NCBI GenBank assembly: GCA_001898145.1
Contig: MKSR01000030.1
Location: forward strand, 1-64,000
Reading direction: 5' to 3'
Source: Dyadobacter sp. 50-39
GTDB lineage: Bacteria > Bacteroidota > Bacteroidia > Cytophagales > Spirosomataceae
DNA length: 64,000 nucleotides
In this document: in pieces, positions 1-8,321 of the stretch
Layout of the letters: each line of letters starts with the position of its first letter
How positions within the stretch are numbered: the first letter of the stretch is position 1
Position numbers and translations under genes: made by a program
The notes under the pieces: model-generated
The model's database searches: none
The model's input: only the letters and a program-made list of their open reading frames with translations
Told to the model about the DNA's origin: nothing

Positions 1-279
1 GAAATTGCAGTCCACTGGGGATCGGTCAGCCTATTATACTGTTTAATCAATTCTTTAAAGTTTGGTCACTGCAAAGATGGTACGATCCCCTTTCTCCACA
101 ATTCCCAAACACGCTCTAAGGCTTTTAACCGCTCCACTTACGAGAAATTTTACCAGACGATAAAGGGGTGGCATGCGGAAACCATTAATCCATTTACAGA
201 GGAAGACGAAAAAGTACATTGGGCAATGTCGTTACTGCTGCTCGACAGGGATGCTTACGGCTTTAGAGGCATCGACTAA
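1..279 (+). CDS. 3' end of an unrecognised gene (cut by window edge)
   Basis: An open frame runs from the first base to a TAA at 277-279, giving the last 92 residues of a protein whose start lies outside the window. The visible part is mixed in composition, has no clear membrane segment, and ends in a short acidic and aromatic tail. I do not recognise the family. It lies on the same strand as the DUF6934 gene that follows 154 bases later. No hairpin terminator is visible between the two. Confidence 0.6.
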   Translation, partial: EIAVHWGSVSLLYCLINSLKFGHCKDGTIPFLHNSQTRSKAFNRSTYEKFYQTIKGWHAETINPFTEEDEKVHWAMSLLLLDRDAYGFRGID

Positions 280-305
280 TTCAAACCGCGTGCTGCTTGC
301 GTCAC

Positions 306-336
306 CATTTGAAAATTAATTCCGTCATTTGAAAAT
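306..336. repeat. 11-bp direct repeat upstream of the DUF6934 gene
   Basis: CATTTGAAAAT occurs at 306-316 and again at 326-336, exactly 20 bp apart, in the gap before the gene at 434. Two helical turns of spacing on one DNA face would suit a dimeric regulator. This is inference from spacing only. Confidence 0.3.
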
Positions 337-433
337 CGGCAGTCGTCATAATTTGGATTGAATGTCAAATCCTTGAAATATTGGTCGTGACTTCCTTAAG
401 AAAAGGCGGTACAAACTGTCGCGACCAAACCAA

Positions 434-925
434 ATGGCCCTTCCGAAATACCAAACTGAGTTACTGAAACTTTCCGAGTACGAGGAATACCTTAAGTTTC
501 TCGATGTAGCCTATGCCTGTAAATTCCAGAGCAGTGGAAAAAGCGGTAATTTTCAGCTCAGAATTTTCATTACCAGACCGAAATACTACACAGAACATTA
601 TTACAACCTTGGATTTGGGGCTTGGGATCCCGGAAGTTCTACGGTTGATGACATCATCGAGTTGAGAAACGGCGATTCCGAACAGATTCTAGCTACAATA
701 GTCGACACTGCGCTTGACTTTCTCGAATCGAACCCCTTCGCTTCATTATACGCCGAAGGAAGTACACGAGCCAGAACAAGGTTGTACCAACGTGAAATAG
801 CAAAGCATCTCCATTTTATTCCCGGGAACATACGGATTTACGGCCTGGTTAAGGAAAATGACGTTGGATTTATTGAATTCCGGACCGGCGTTAACTTCGA
901 TGCGTTTTTGTTGTCAGTGAAATAA
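434..925 (+). CDS. DUF6934 family protein
   Basis: This 163-residue soluble protein matches my memory of DUF6934, a Bacteroidota-restricted family. The signature is the central NLGFGAWD strand, a GDSEQILATIVDT helix, and the YAEGSTRARTRLYQREI segment around residues 106-122. There is no signal peptide or membrane segment. The molecular function is unknown. The family is often seen in accessory regions beside other short genes, and a small open frame (957-1112) follows here. The start at 434 is the only ATG that gives the full family length. Confidence 0.75.
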   Translation: MALPKYQTELLKLSEYEEYLKFLDVAYACKFQSSGKSGNFQLRIFITRPKYYTEHYYNLGFGAWDPGSSTVDDIIELRNGDSEQILATIVDTALDFLESNPFASLYAEGSTRARTRLYQREIAKHLHFIPGNIRIYGLVKENDVGFIEFRTGVNFDAFLLSVK

Positions 926-956
926 TGAATAAATTTGAATTAAACGCTCTCAGTAT

Positions 957-1112
957 ATGTCATCAACCATAGCAAAGTATTCAGCTAAAAGCGCTTCCAG
1001 CCGAGCGAAACGCGGGAAGTCTCAAAGTACTGAACGACATGGGGATCAGATCGTCGTGAAAACGCAGCGTATGGTGGAAGTACTCGAAAAATACCCGAAA
1101 CCCACCCCCTGA
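957..1112 (+). CDS. possible small protein downstream of DUF6934 gene (51 aa)
   Basis: The frame encodes 51 residues: a basic, Ser/Lys/Arg-rich N-terminal half, then a DQIVVKTQRMVEVLEKYPKP segment that could form a strand and helix. It starts 31 bases after the DUF6934 stop on the same strand and ends 28 bases before the convergent SRPBCC gene. Size and position would suit a partner of the DUF6934 protein, but there is no recognisable family and no clear ribosome binding site. It could be a chance frame. Confidence 0.3.
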   Translation: MSSTIAKYSAKSASSRAKRGKSQSTERHGDQIVVKTQRMVEVLEKYPKPTP

Positions 1113-1139
1113 CCTGCCCATTGTCCCCAGTCAACCGCC

Positions 1140-1631
1140 CTACCTTTCCGTATCCGCAATCGTCTTTTCGTTCTCCGTTTGCGGCTTGCCGGTGGCGTTG
1201 GGTTTGCCGATGCCGGTGGTGATGAGGTTGTAGAGGCTGTCCTTGATGTAGAAGCTCCATGCATCGCGGCAAATGTTGAAACACTCGTATTCGGGAACCA
1301 GCCCCTGGTGGGTCATGCGTAGCTGAGTCTGGCTACCGGCCTTGGTGATCTCGAAAATTACGTGTGTACCGATCCATTCGTTCTTATCTTCTGTAAACTT
1401 GAAATAATTATCCAGGATCAGCCACACTACCTTCTGAGCAGGAACCACCTCTACAAGCCGCGCCTGGCAATAATGCACATCTTCGAAGCGGTACTTGAAT
1501 TCGTCATTAAGCGAGGCCGTACCTCCTTCAATTTCCTCCGACCACCATCCACGGACATTGGTTACAGCTTCGAAAACTTCCTCCGGGTTCTGATCTACCA
1601 GGATCGCTGTTGTAAAATCTTGTGCTGTCAT
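1140..1631 (-). CDS. SRPBCC (AHSA1-like) domain protein
   Basis: This is a 163-residue soluble protein of the START/Bet v1-like SRPBCC superfamily, in the AHSA1 branch. Typical features are the N-terminal FTTAILVDQNPEEVFEAVTN strand-helix, the GWWSEEI motif near residue 30, and the long C-terminal helix containing AWSFYIKDSLYNLI. These proteins bind small hydrophobic ligands in a helix-grip cavity, and the ligand here is unknown. The last 25 residues are polar and probably disordered. It is a single-gene unit with a promoter-like box upstream (1678-1705). Confidence 0.85.
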   Translation of the reverse strand: MTAQDFTTAILVDQNPEEVFEAVTNVRGWWSEEIEGGTASLNDEFKYRFEDVHYCQARLVEVVPAQKVVWLILDNYFKFTEDKNEWIGTHVIFEITKAGSQTQLRMTHQGLVPEYECFNICRDAWSFYIKDSLYNLITTGIGKPNATGKPQTENEKTIADTER

Positions 1632-1677
1632 CTTCTGTTGATTTTAAGTGTTGACTTTTGATTTTCTATGAACAACA

Positions 1678-1705
1678 CAAAATTACAGCAGCGATCGTAA
1701 CCAAA
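1678..1705 (-). promoter_or_regulatory. candidate Bacteroidota promoter for the SRPBCC gene
   Basis: Read on the minus strand, 1685-1678 is TAATTTTG, an exact match to the Bacteroidota -7 consensus TAnnTTTG, and 1705-1702 is TTTG, the usual -33 core, with 16 bases between. This places transcription start about 40 bases before the ATG at 1631. The spacing is slightly short, so confidence is moderate. Confidence 0.45.
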
Positions 1706-1830
1706 TACGGTGCGAAACGGACATTATCAGAGGGCTATTTGGACACATTTCATTTAGTAGCGCAGTCGATCCGTAAATCCGCTGACGGGCTGGTGACGAC
1801 CATTGGTACGAATATTTTAGCCGATCGGTT

Positions 1831-1857
1831 ATAATGTATTAATTTACAACACATTAT
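1831..1857. promoter_or_regulatory. inverted repeat before the small ORF at 1875
   Basis: ATAATGT at 1831-1837 and ACATTAT at 1851-1857 form a perfect 7-bp inverted repeat with a 13-bp spacer, ending 17 bases before the 49-aa gene. It could be an operator or part of an AT-rich promoter. No regulator is identified. Confidence 0.3.
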
Positions 1858-1874
1858 CACTAAACCTCGAAGTT

Positions 1875-2024
1875 ATGGCAATCGCAATAAGTATTTCATT
1901 AGTTATCCTCGCCTGGTACTGTGTGAAAGAACTCAGGAAGAACCCTGAACGCCCCAACTGGAACAAGGCTATCGTAACCACACTTTTCTGGCCGCTGTCG
2001 TTACTGATGAAGCGTAACCGCTAA
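1875..2024 (+). CDS. small membrane protein (49 aa)
   Basis: A 49-codon gene. An N-terminal hydrophobic helix (MAIAISISLVILAWYCV) is followed by a basic, proline-containing loop and a second short hydrophobic stretch (IVTTLFWPLSLLMKRNR). The layout fits a one- or two-pass inner-membrane miniprotein with a positively charged C-terminus. It stands alone between the SRPBCC and GNAT genes and ends 16 bases before the convergent GNAT stop. Function is unknown. The coherent hydrophobic pattern argues for a real gene. Confidence 0.55.
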   Translation: MAIAISISLVILAWYCVKELRKNPERPNWNKAIVTTLFWPLSLLMKRNR

Positions 2025-2040
2025 ACCAGTCACATTCCGT

Positions 2041-2535
2041 TCAGAGCGCCTTCTCCATGTAAATCGCATCCGCATGCGGGTTGGGATAATAGGCTGGGAT
2101 GACTTCGAATCCAAATGATTCGTATAATCTTATCGCACCGGTCATACCTGCAAGGGTATCCAGCCGCAATTTCCGGTATCCCAGATCCCTTGCAACCGAG
2201 ACAGATCGCTCCAAAAGCAAACGACCGAGCTGACGCCCCCGAAAATCGGGCTGGACATACATTCGTTTTAATTCCGCTATCCCCTCTCCTTTACTGCGCA
2301 CACCAGCGCAACCCACGGCACGTCTGCCGGCGTACGCGAGCACCAACGCTCCCGAAGGCTGTCCATACTGCTCCCGGACCGCTTCAAGCTCCTCCTCAAA
2401 CCGCTGAAAAGCCAGGTCGATCGAGAGCGACGCAGCATATTCGCGGAACAAACTTTTCCCTTCTTCGAAATGCACGGGGGTATCGGCGATAATCAGTTGG
2501 ATGTTATCATTCATATGTCTTACACTTTTTTCCAT
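2041..2535 (-). CDS. GNAT family N-acetyltransferase
   Basis: A single-domain GNAT acetyltransferase of 164 residues. The acetyl-CoA pyrophosphate loop is visible as VQPDFRGRQLGRLLLERS (motif A, R/QxxGxG/A-like), preceded by the ELKRMY strand and followed by YRKLRLDTL and the LYESFGFE helix-strand typical of motif B. The substrate cannot be read from sequence. The ATG at 2514, seven codons in, is an equally good start, since the first codons add nothing to the fold. Confidence 0.85.
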   Translation of the reverse strand: MEKSVRHMNDNIQLIIADTPVHFEEGKSLFREYAASLSIDLAFQRFEEELEAVREQYGQPSGALVLAYAGRRAVGCAGVRSKGEGIAELKRMYVQPDFRGRQLGRLLLERSVSVARDLGYRKLRLDTLAGMTGAIRLYESFGFEVIPAYYPNPHADAIYMEKAL

Positions 2536-2748
2536 TATTCAATTATTGACCTCCAACTCCCAATGTAAAATGTTTTTGTAAAGTAACACCAGCTATGGAT
2601 CCGGCGGCAGGACCCGTTTGCAAGGAATTATTTCCAAAAATTTACACATTCCCGCGCTTTTTGCGTATCGTATAATTGAATTACAATCGTTTATGAAAAA
2701 AAAGGCATAGTTGAGTGAATATCGGCCCATTCAAACCAGATGTAACGT

Positions 2749-3753
2749 ATGCTGCAAAGAATACCTCAACGGCTCCTCCCCGGCCACATCTTACTCGCAT
2801 TGTTTTCCGCAATGCCAATGCCGATCGAAGCGGCACCCAGGTTCGCGGCTTCCGACAGCCTGGATATCCGTCCCGCATTTCTTCAAACAACCCGCATTCT
2901 CGGTAAGATCGTCAACGAAGCGTCACGTCCAGTCGCCAATGCGGCCATACTGATCGCCGGGTCGGAGCGCGGCACAGTTACCAATCTTTCAGGCAGTTTT
3001 GAAATAGCAGATGCTCCGCTGAATGGGATGCTCGTAGTAAAACACCCGGATTTTGAGACGCGGCAGGTGCCGATCGTGAAATCGGCCAGCGAGTATGTAA
3101 TTATGCTGAAATCGCGCCCGCAGGCGACCGCCGCCCGCATGAAAAATCCCGCAAGGCCGGCAAAAAAAGATGGTGAGAGTACCCAGGATGGAGAAAGCGG
3201 TAGTTCCGTACGTCTTGACCGCTGGCCGCATTTTCAGGGCGGGTACAAAGCGTTGAACAAATTCCTGGCCAATAATCTAAAATATCCCCCACAGGCCTTG
3301 GAAGCGGGGGTGAAGGGGCAGGTTCAAGTGTCGTTCCTGCTGGACGAAGAAGGAAATGTCAGCAGCGGCCGGATCATCAAAAGCCCTGGCATGGAGCTTG
3401 ACGAAGAGGCGCTCCGGCTGGTGAGCCTCATGCCCAAATGGGCTCCCGCGCAAAAGGACGGCAGGCCGGTCGCGGTCTGGTACACTGTAGGGATCCAGTT
3501 TGATCCCGAAGTCGATAAGCTGCCATTGAAGATCAAAGAAGAGACGCCAGGCTTTCTGGGTAGGCTCATAAAGCTGAACCCGCTAAAAACACCACTTCCG
3601 GTAAAAGCAGAGTTTAAGAGGCTCTTCGGGAACAACACGATCGACCTTTCGGCGCATGAACCACCGCAAACACGCTTGCACACATACGGAGCAGGGTTTG
3701 CAACAAGGCCCGCCTACATTCCGCCGAAATTTGACTTCCATGCAGAGCCCTGA
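2749..3753 (+). CDS. TonB C-terminal domain protein with carboxypeptidase-like regulatory domain
   Basis: This 334-residue exported protein has an N-terminal signal-like segment (residues 10-28). A carboxypeptidase-regulatory-like beta-sandwich follows around residues 50-120 (ILGKIVNEASRPVANAAILI ... GSFEIADAP). A linker leads to a TonB C-terminal domain at about 160-252 (NNLKYPPQALEAGVKGQVQV, then FLLDEEGNVSSGRIIKSPG). In Bacteroidota such domains occur in periplasmic or cell-surface proteins that contact TonB-type machinery. The C-terminal 80 residues are proline-rich and unassigned. It is not a classical TonB because the usual anchored N-terminal helix and Pro-rich spacer are missing. Confidence 0.7.
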   Translation: MLQRIPQRLLPGHILLALFSAMPMPIEAAPRFAASDSLDIRPAFLQTTRILGKIVNEASRPVANAAILIAGSERGTVTNLSGSFEIADAPLNGMLVVKHPDFETRQVPIVKSASEYVIMLKSRPQATAARMKNPARPAKKDGESTQDGESGSSVRLDRWPHFQGGYKALNKFLANNLKYPPQALEAGVKGQVQVSFLLDEEGNVSSGRIIKSPGMELDEEALRLVSLMPKWAPAQKDGRPVAVWYTVGIQFDPEVDKLPLKIKEETPGFLGRLIKLNPLKTPLPVKAEFKRLFGNNTIDLSAHEPPQTRLHTYGAGFATRPAYIPPKFDFHAEP

Positions 3754-3854
3754 AAATCTGCCCGGATAATGTGTTTTTTATAAGTTACCTTCATATATTT
3801 ATAAAAGTAATCTCCTGCTTGTAAATACGATTGTTCAACCTAACCGAAGATTGA

Positions 3855-4601
3855 ATGAAAACCTTTACAACCATCTTACTTTTATCCATCGCGGCAAGTA
3901 CGGTCGCGCATGGTCAGCGGACGGATATTCCTGACAATGCTCAGAAAGTCATTCCGCAAAGGTCGCGCGTAGCGGTACGCGTGCTGGACAAGTACACGTT
4001 GCGTCCTGTGGAGGCGACGATCATGGTGGTGGGACAGCGACCCGAAGACCTGGTGATTCCACTTTATGAAGACGGTGCCTATCAGTTCAAAATGTCTGCC
4101 AGGGACATAGGCGTTATTTCAATCCATGCCAACGGCTACGAAACGCACTCGGAGGTATTGGCTGCGCGCACCCTTCGCCCAACAAAGATTTATTATTTAA
4201 CACCGGTAAAAAATGCGGATTCTGTTCAGGCGATGGCCGCTCAGGTGTCGGAACTGGATTTGAAGGAAGAGGTGGAAACGGTGCTGCTATTTACGCAAAG
4301 TGAGCCGGATTTACTGCCCGAAAGCAATCAGGAACTGGAAATCCTGGCCGATTACCTGGTCCGCAATCCAGCTCCCAGGATCGAACTCTTCGGGCATACC
4401 GACGATGTAGGTGATCCGCGGAAAAACCTGCTGCTTTCCTTCGACCGGGTCGACGAGGTTAAAAGGTACCTGGTTTCCAGGCGAATCGAACTCGGACGCA
4501 TTCGCGGGAAGGCTTTTGGCGGCGAACTCCCGGTGGCGCCGAACGACTGCGAAGCGAACCGCAGGCTCAACCGACGCGTCGAAATACGCATTGTCCCGTA
4601 G
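3855..4601 (+). CDS. OmpA family protein
   Basis: A 248-residue protein with a signal peptide (MKTFTTILLLSIAASTVAHG). A regulatory-like beta domain spans residues 35-115 (SRVAVRVLDKYTLRPVEATI), and an OmpA C-terminal peptidoglycan-binding domain spans about 135-248. The OmpA signature is seen in NQELEILADYLVRNP, IELFGHTDDVGDPRKNLLLS and the terminal NRRLNRRVEIRI, including the Asp and Arg that hold diaminopimelate. It probably tethers the outer membrane to the wall. It is preceded by the TonB-C gene on the same strand with a 101-base AT-rich gap. Confidence 0.85.
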   Translation: MKTFTTILLLSIAASTVAHGQRTDIPDNAQKVIPQRSRVAVRVLDKYTLRPVEATIMVVGQRPEDLVIPLYEDGAYQFKMSARDIGVISIHANGYETHSEVLAARTLRPTKIYYLTPVKNADSVQAMAAQVSELDLKEEVETVLLFTQSEPDLLPESNQELEILADYLVRNPAPRIELFGHTDDVGDPRKNLLLSFDRVDEVKRYLVSRRIELGRIRGKAFGGELPVAPNDCEANRRLNRRVEIRIVP

Positions 4602-4733
4602 CATTTCCTTTTCAAATTAACTTCTCAAAAAATCAGTCGAAAGGTGGAAAAATGAGCACTTTTGTAGTGCATATTTGTTGTTTAGGGCGAATGAATCCCC
4701 CAACAGCGAAATTTACCAGTATTAAAATCGAAT

Positions 4734-5723
4734 ATGAAACAAGTAAAAGCCTCCATTTCAGGCATAGAAGGATATGTACCCGACTATATTCTAACAAACG
4801 CCGAATTGGAGACACTGGTTGATACCAGCGACGAATGGATCGTCAGCAGGACTGGCATCAAGGAACGCCGCATACTGAAAGAACCCGGACTCGGAAGCTC
4901 ACACATGGGTGCCAAAGCCGTCAAAGGCCTCCTCGATAAAACCAATACCGATCCCGCTGAAATAGACCTTCTCATTTGCGCAACAATTACCCCCGATTTC
5001 GTCTTTCCAAGTACGGCAAACCTCATCTGCGACCAGCTGGGCATCCGCAACATCGGCAGTTTCGATGTTAACGCGGCCTGCTCAGGCTTTGTTTACGGCC
5101 TCGAACTCGGCGCACAGTTTATCGAAACCGGCAAATATAAAAAGGTAGTGGTAGTGGGTACCGATAAAATGTCGGCTGTCATGGACTATACCGACCGCCG
5201 TACCTGCATTCTCTTCGGTGATGGTGCCGGCGCGGTGCTGCTCGAACCCAACACGGAGGGTTACGGGGTGATCGACACACTGATCCGTTCGGATGGCGTG
5301 GGATATAACAACCTCGTTCAGCGAGGGGGCGGAAGCCGGTTTCCTGCCACCCATGAAACCGTGGACGCACGTATGCATTTCCTGCATCAGGACGGCCAAC
5401 AGGTATTTAAGTCGGCAGTGCGGAATATGGCGGATGTTTCGGCGGAGATGATGGAGCGCAACCATCTCACGCACGACGACGTGGCGTGGCTGGTACCGCA
5501 CCAGGCCAACCGGCGCATCATCGAGGCAACAGCCAACCGCATGGGTGTCGGAATGGATAAAGTGATGATGAATATAGCCCATTACGGAAACACCACCGCC
5601 GCTACCATCCCGCTGTGCCTTTGGGATTATGAAAAACAGCTCAAAAAAGGCGACAACCTGATATTCTCCGCATTCGGTGCCGGTTTCACGTGGGCTTCGG
5701 CTTATGTGAGGTGGGCTTACTAG
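4734..5723 (+). CDS. fabH: beta-ketoacyl-ACP synthase III
   Basis: A 329-residue condensing enzyme that starts fatty-acid elongation by joining acetyl-CoA (or a branched primer) to malonyl-ACP in the cytoplasm. The full triad is present: Cys116 in NAACSGF, His256 in WLVPHQANRRI and Asn286 in AHYGNTTAA. The length is normal for FabH. The gene is not in a fatty-acid operon, so it may be a second, branched-primer or specialised copy rather than the housekeeping fabH. Its TAG stop directly abuts the convergent stop of the next gene. Confidence 0.92.
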   Translation: MKQVKASISGIEGYVPDYILTNAELETLVDTSDEWIVSRTGIKERRILKEPGLGSSHMGAKAVKGLLDKTNTDPAEIDLLICATITPDFVFPSTANLICDQLGIRNIGSFDVNAACSGFVYGLELGAQFIETGKYKKVVVVGTDKMSAVMDYTDRRTCILFGDGAGAVLLEPNTEGYGVIDTLIRSDGVGYNNLVQRGGGSRFPATHETVDARMHFLHQDGQQVFKSAVRNMADVSAEMMERNHLTHDDVAWLVPHQANRRIIEATANRMGVGMDKVMMNIAHYGNTTAATIPLCLWDYEKQLKKGDNLIFSAFGAGFTWASAYVRWAY

Positions 5724-6407
5724 CTAGGGTATTTTAAAGGAAGAGTTGTTGTATAGCACCTCGAAATGGACAATTTTTGTTTCGTTCGTCCGGTTATCCT
5801 TCACTTCCCAGCTGTCGAGCATTGCTGAGATTCCCTGTGCTTCGGTACGGGGAATTTTATCAGACGCCTCTGAGGAATCTTTCGCACCGCGCGCAACCCC
5901 CGTCAGTCCTTCCGCCGACATCATGATATATTCGTCACTGACGGAAATCACCTTGTACGGCCTATTGCCGTTGTCCCGGACAGCTCGCATCAGTATTCCA
6001 ACCAACTTCTGCGTTTTTTCCGCCTTGGGATCTCCGGTCTCCTTGTAGCAATGACTCATTCTGATCAGCAAGCCCAGATTGATCGGATTTTCCATCAACA
6101 GCTTTTCACCGGCCTCTATCGCCTTCGCATAGCGTTTGCTGTTCAGATATTTGTCAAACTTATCGACTTCCTTACCATATAGCATCGCCTTGTATTGCGG
6201 CGAGAACATGTAGCCGTAATACAGATAAGTACCTTTCTCGCCTGAGTAATAGTCGGGTTCGAGCAGGAATTCATTTAACAGTTTAGGGTAAATGTAGGCG
6301 TTGCTGCTGTCCGTCACGGCCGCTTTGATTTTCATAAGATCAGGTTGCTGACCGGCACTGATGTGCGCGATGAAAAGAAAAACCGTGAGCAGTCGAAATT
6401 GGGGCAT
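5724..6407 (-). CDS. DUF4919-like exported protein
   Basis: A 227-residue secreted protein when started at the ATG 6405-6407, which begins the signal peptide MPQFRLLTVFLFIAHISAGQ. A longer frame to 6473 exists but would bury the signal peptide. The mature part has helical, TPR-like segments (ALLYGKEV...AIEAGEKLLMENPINLGLLI) followed by a strand-rich half with VISVSDEYIMMSAEG. This layout matches DUF4919 proteins of Bacteroidota, which have no known function. Confidence 0.65.
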   Translation of the reverse strand: MPQFRLLTVFLFIAHISAGQQPDLMKIKAAVTDSSNAYIYPKLLNEFLLEPDYYSGEKGTYLYYGYMFSPQYKAMLYGKEVDKFDKYLNSKRYAKAIEAGEKLLMENPINLGLLIRMSHCYKETGDPKAEKTQKLVGILMRAVRDNGNRPYKVISVSDEYIMMSAEGLTGVARGAKDSSEASDKIPRTEAQGISAMLDSWEVKDNRTNETKIVHFEVLYNNSSFKIP

Positions 6408-6507
6408 AAAAGACGGGGACAGTTTGATAGCGCAATAAAAAACATCGGCCTGACTTATGAAAATAATTTCCACAAATCAGGCCGGTGCGTAGCGAAAGAC
6501 AGATAGG

Positions 6508-6927
6508 TTACGCTGAGAGCGCCATTCTGCCCAGTATCTCGTGGGTTTCACGGATGCGTCTGCGGGCGATCGGGATTACCTTACCACAGCTGAGGTGAAT
6601 GTAATCCGGCCAGCGCGACGCGATGTGGCGCGCATTGATGCTGTATGATTTGTGGATACGTAAAAAATCGCTGCTGAGCTCGTCCTGAACCTCTTTCAGG
6701 CATTTCGAAACCAGGTGCTTTTCATGACGGGTGTATACAAATGTGTAGTTTCCAACACCTTCCAGGCAAGTAATATCGCTGGCTTTCACGGAGATCGCTT
6801 TCCCAAACTTGTAAACAGTAATCGTAGGCACGGCTTCGGCCGACGGCATGATGGACAGGTTGTTCATGGGTGAAACGGCTGATTGATTTTTCATGGATTG
6901 ATCTGGCAATTGGTTATTTATTTTCAT
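6508..6927 (-). CDS. stand-alone LytTR DNA-binding protein
   Basis: A 139-residue protein whose residues 38-135 form a LytTR DNA-binding domain (DITCLEGVGNYTFVYT, HLVSKCLKEVQDEL, FLRIHKSYSINARHI, then GKVIPIARRRI). There is no receiver domain, so it would not be controlled by phosphorylation. The first 35 residues look disordered and contain two further possible ATG starts (6894, 6867). It is divergent from the kinase operon at 7254. The shared upstream region contains a direct repeat with LytTR-site spacing (7092-7122). Confidence 0.85.
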   Translation of the reverse strand: MKINNQLPDQSMKNQSAVSPMNNLSIMPSAEAVPTITVYKFGKAISVKASDITCLEGVGNYTFVYTRHEKHLVSKCLKEVQDELSSDFLRIHKSYSINARHIASRWPDYIHLSCGKVIPIARRRIRETHEILGRMALSA

Positions 6928-7091
6928 GGCTGTTATATGGATTGACTTTATGGCTGGCAGACTGCTTGCTTTTCGAGAGCGGCCCGAACCCTGCTGCGAT
7001 ACAAAAGTGGTGTGTGAACCGTTGGCGGGAAACAGCGACCCGGGTGAATTGTAACTTTTACCTCATGAATAAGCTAAATCGGTTGGTAAAC

Positions 7092-7122
7092 TGAAACAGC
7101 CATTTGATCAGTTGAAACGGCC
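7092..7122. promoter_or_regulatory. candidate LytTR-type direct-repeat operator
   Basis: TGAAACAGCC (7092-7101) and TGAAACGGCC (7113-7122) are near-identical, with starts 21 bp apart. LytTR proteins are known to bind pairs of about 9-bp direct repeats separated by 12-13 bp, which is this spacing. On the minus strand the repeats carry a GTTTCA core, partly like the GTT core of LytTR sites. It lies between a LytTR gene and a LytS-type kinase operon. Confidence 0.4.
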
Positions 7123-7222
7123 TCCTGACGGTTTAGGCCACGTTGGATGATGTTTTGCGACGATTTGGTTCACAAATACGACGTTTAGCCCTGCCCGGCT
7201 TTCGATTGGATTGTCCGGCGTT

Positions 7223-7230
7223 TATTTTTG
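7223..7230 (+). promoter_or_regulatory. -7 promoter box of the kinase operon
   Basis: TATTTTTG at 7223-7230 matches the Bacteroidota -7 consensus TAnnTTTG exactly and lies 23 bases before the ATG at 7254. No good -33 element is visible at the usual distance. Confidence 0.4.
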
Positions 7231-7253
7231 TACGAAATGAAAAATGCGCGTAA

Positions 7254-8321
7254 ATGATCCTTGAAAGCTATCTGGCAAAGATCGGCCGAAAGCGGCTCAG
7301 TCTCACCAACTCGGCGTGGGTACTGGCGGCAGCGACATTGCTGGCCGGGCTGGGACTTTGGCAGGAGCGCTACTTGTCCGACTATCGCCTGCTGATCGCC
7401 GGCAGCCTCATCAATGCAATGCTAATTTGGGCAGCTTACCGGGTAGACGCGGCGCTGTCGGGAAGGGTTACGAGCCTTCTGCCGGAAACAGGTCAATCCA
7501 TTTATCGCGTGGCAGCGTGGTTTGCAGTGTATGGGATCGTGAACGTGGCGTTTTTCTGGGTTGCATTGCCTTTTTACCATCAAACGGGCATTGACGCGGA
7601 GTTTGACTTGTTCCGGGCGCTGCGCATCAGCTTCTTTGTGTTGAGCGGCTCGCTCATCGGCGCCGGGCTCACCGAGCTAGCCTATGCATTCAGGCAATGG
7701 AGAATCAGCCAGAATGAGTTGGAACTAATGCAGGAAAAACAGCTGCAACAGGAACTGGAAGCCGTCAAACAGCAGGTTAACCCCCATTTTCTTTTTAATT
7801 GTCTGAATTCGCTCTCGGTCCTGATAACCGACGCGCCAGCTGTTGCCGAGAAATTTGTCGATGAAATGTCGAAAGTGTACCGGTATCAGCTGAGTGTAAA
7901 CGGGCCTGAAAAGGAAGACATTCTGGTGACGCTCGATACGGAGCTGCGTTTCATCAGGTCCTACATTTACCTGCTCGAAACCCGTTTTGAGAACGGTATC
8001 CAGATTTCCCTGGACATGAATGAGGTATTTATGGGGGGACAAATGGTGCCGCTGACCTTCCAGATCCTGATCGACCACGCTATTCATTACAATATGGTCT
8101 CCCCTGCCCGTCCGCTTCATATCCGCATTCGTAGCAACGAGACGGGCCAGATCGAATTCCGTCATAACCGCCAGCCGAAAACACTTAGCATACCACTTGA
8201 AACGCCGGGAATCAACGTGTTGATCAACCGCTATAAATTTCTTTTCAACCGCGCCGGCGCGGTCCAGTTGAAAGAAGATAACCATGAATTTGCGATTATC
8301 CTGCCATTGATATTTACATGA
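7254..8321 (+). CDS. LytS-type sensor histidine kinase with degenerate ATP-binding domain
   Basis: A 355-residue membrane protein with about four transmembrane helices (residues 20-145), a short coiled coil, and a His_kinase (LytS/YehU) dimerisation motif VNPHFLFNCLNSL with His178. The C-terminal ATPase region is decayed. Where active members have ENAVKHN, this protein has DHAIHYN (274-280), so the key Asn is His275. The usual GLxN segment reads GINV, and the glycine-rich G1 region is RHNRQ. It overlaps the next kinase gene by ATGA. It may act as a regulatory pseudokinase or phospho-acceptor partner (inference). Confidence 0.85.
   Translation: MILESYLAKIGRKRLSLTNSAWVLAAATLLAGLGLWQERYLSDYRLLIAGSLINAMLIWAAYRVDAALSGRVTSLLPETGQSIYRVAAWFAVYGIVNVAFFWVALPFYHQTGIDAEFDLFRALRISFFVLSGSLIGAGLTELAYAFRQWRISQNELELMQEKQLQQELEAVKQQVNPHFLFNCLNSLSVLITDAPAVAEKFVDEMSKVYRYQLSVNGPEKEDILVTLDTELRFIRSYIYLLETRFENGIQISLDMNEVFMGGQMVPLTFQILIDHAIHYNMVSPARPLHIRIRSNETGQIEFRHNRQPKTLSIPLETPGINVLINRYKFLFNRAGAVQLKEDNHEFAIILPLIFT

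Larger units (their letters stand above)
6928..7253. other. 326-bp divergent intergenic region
   Basis: No coding frame is supported here. The region carries the candidate LytTR direct repeat (7092-7122) and a -7 type promoter box (7223-7230) reading towards the kinase operon. The remaining bases show no hairpin or RNA gene that I can recognise. Confidence 0.6.
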
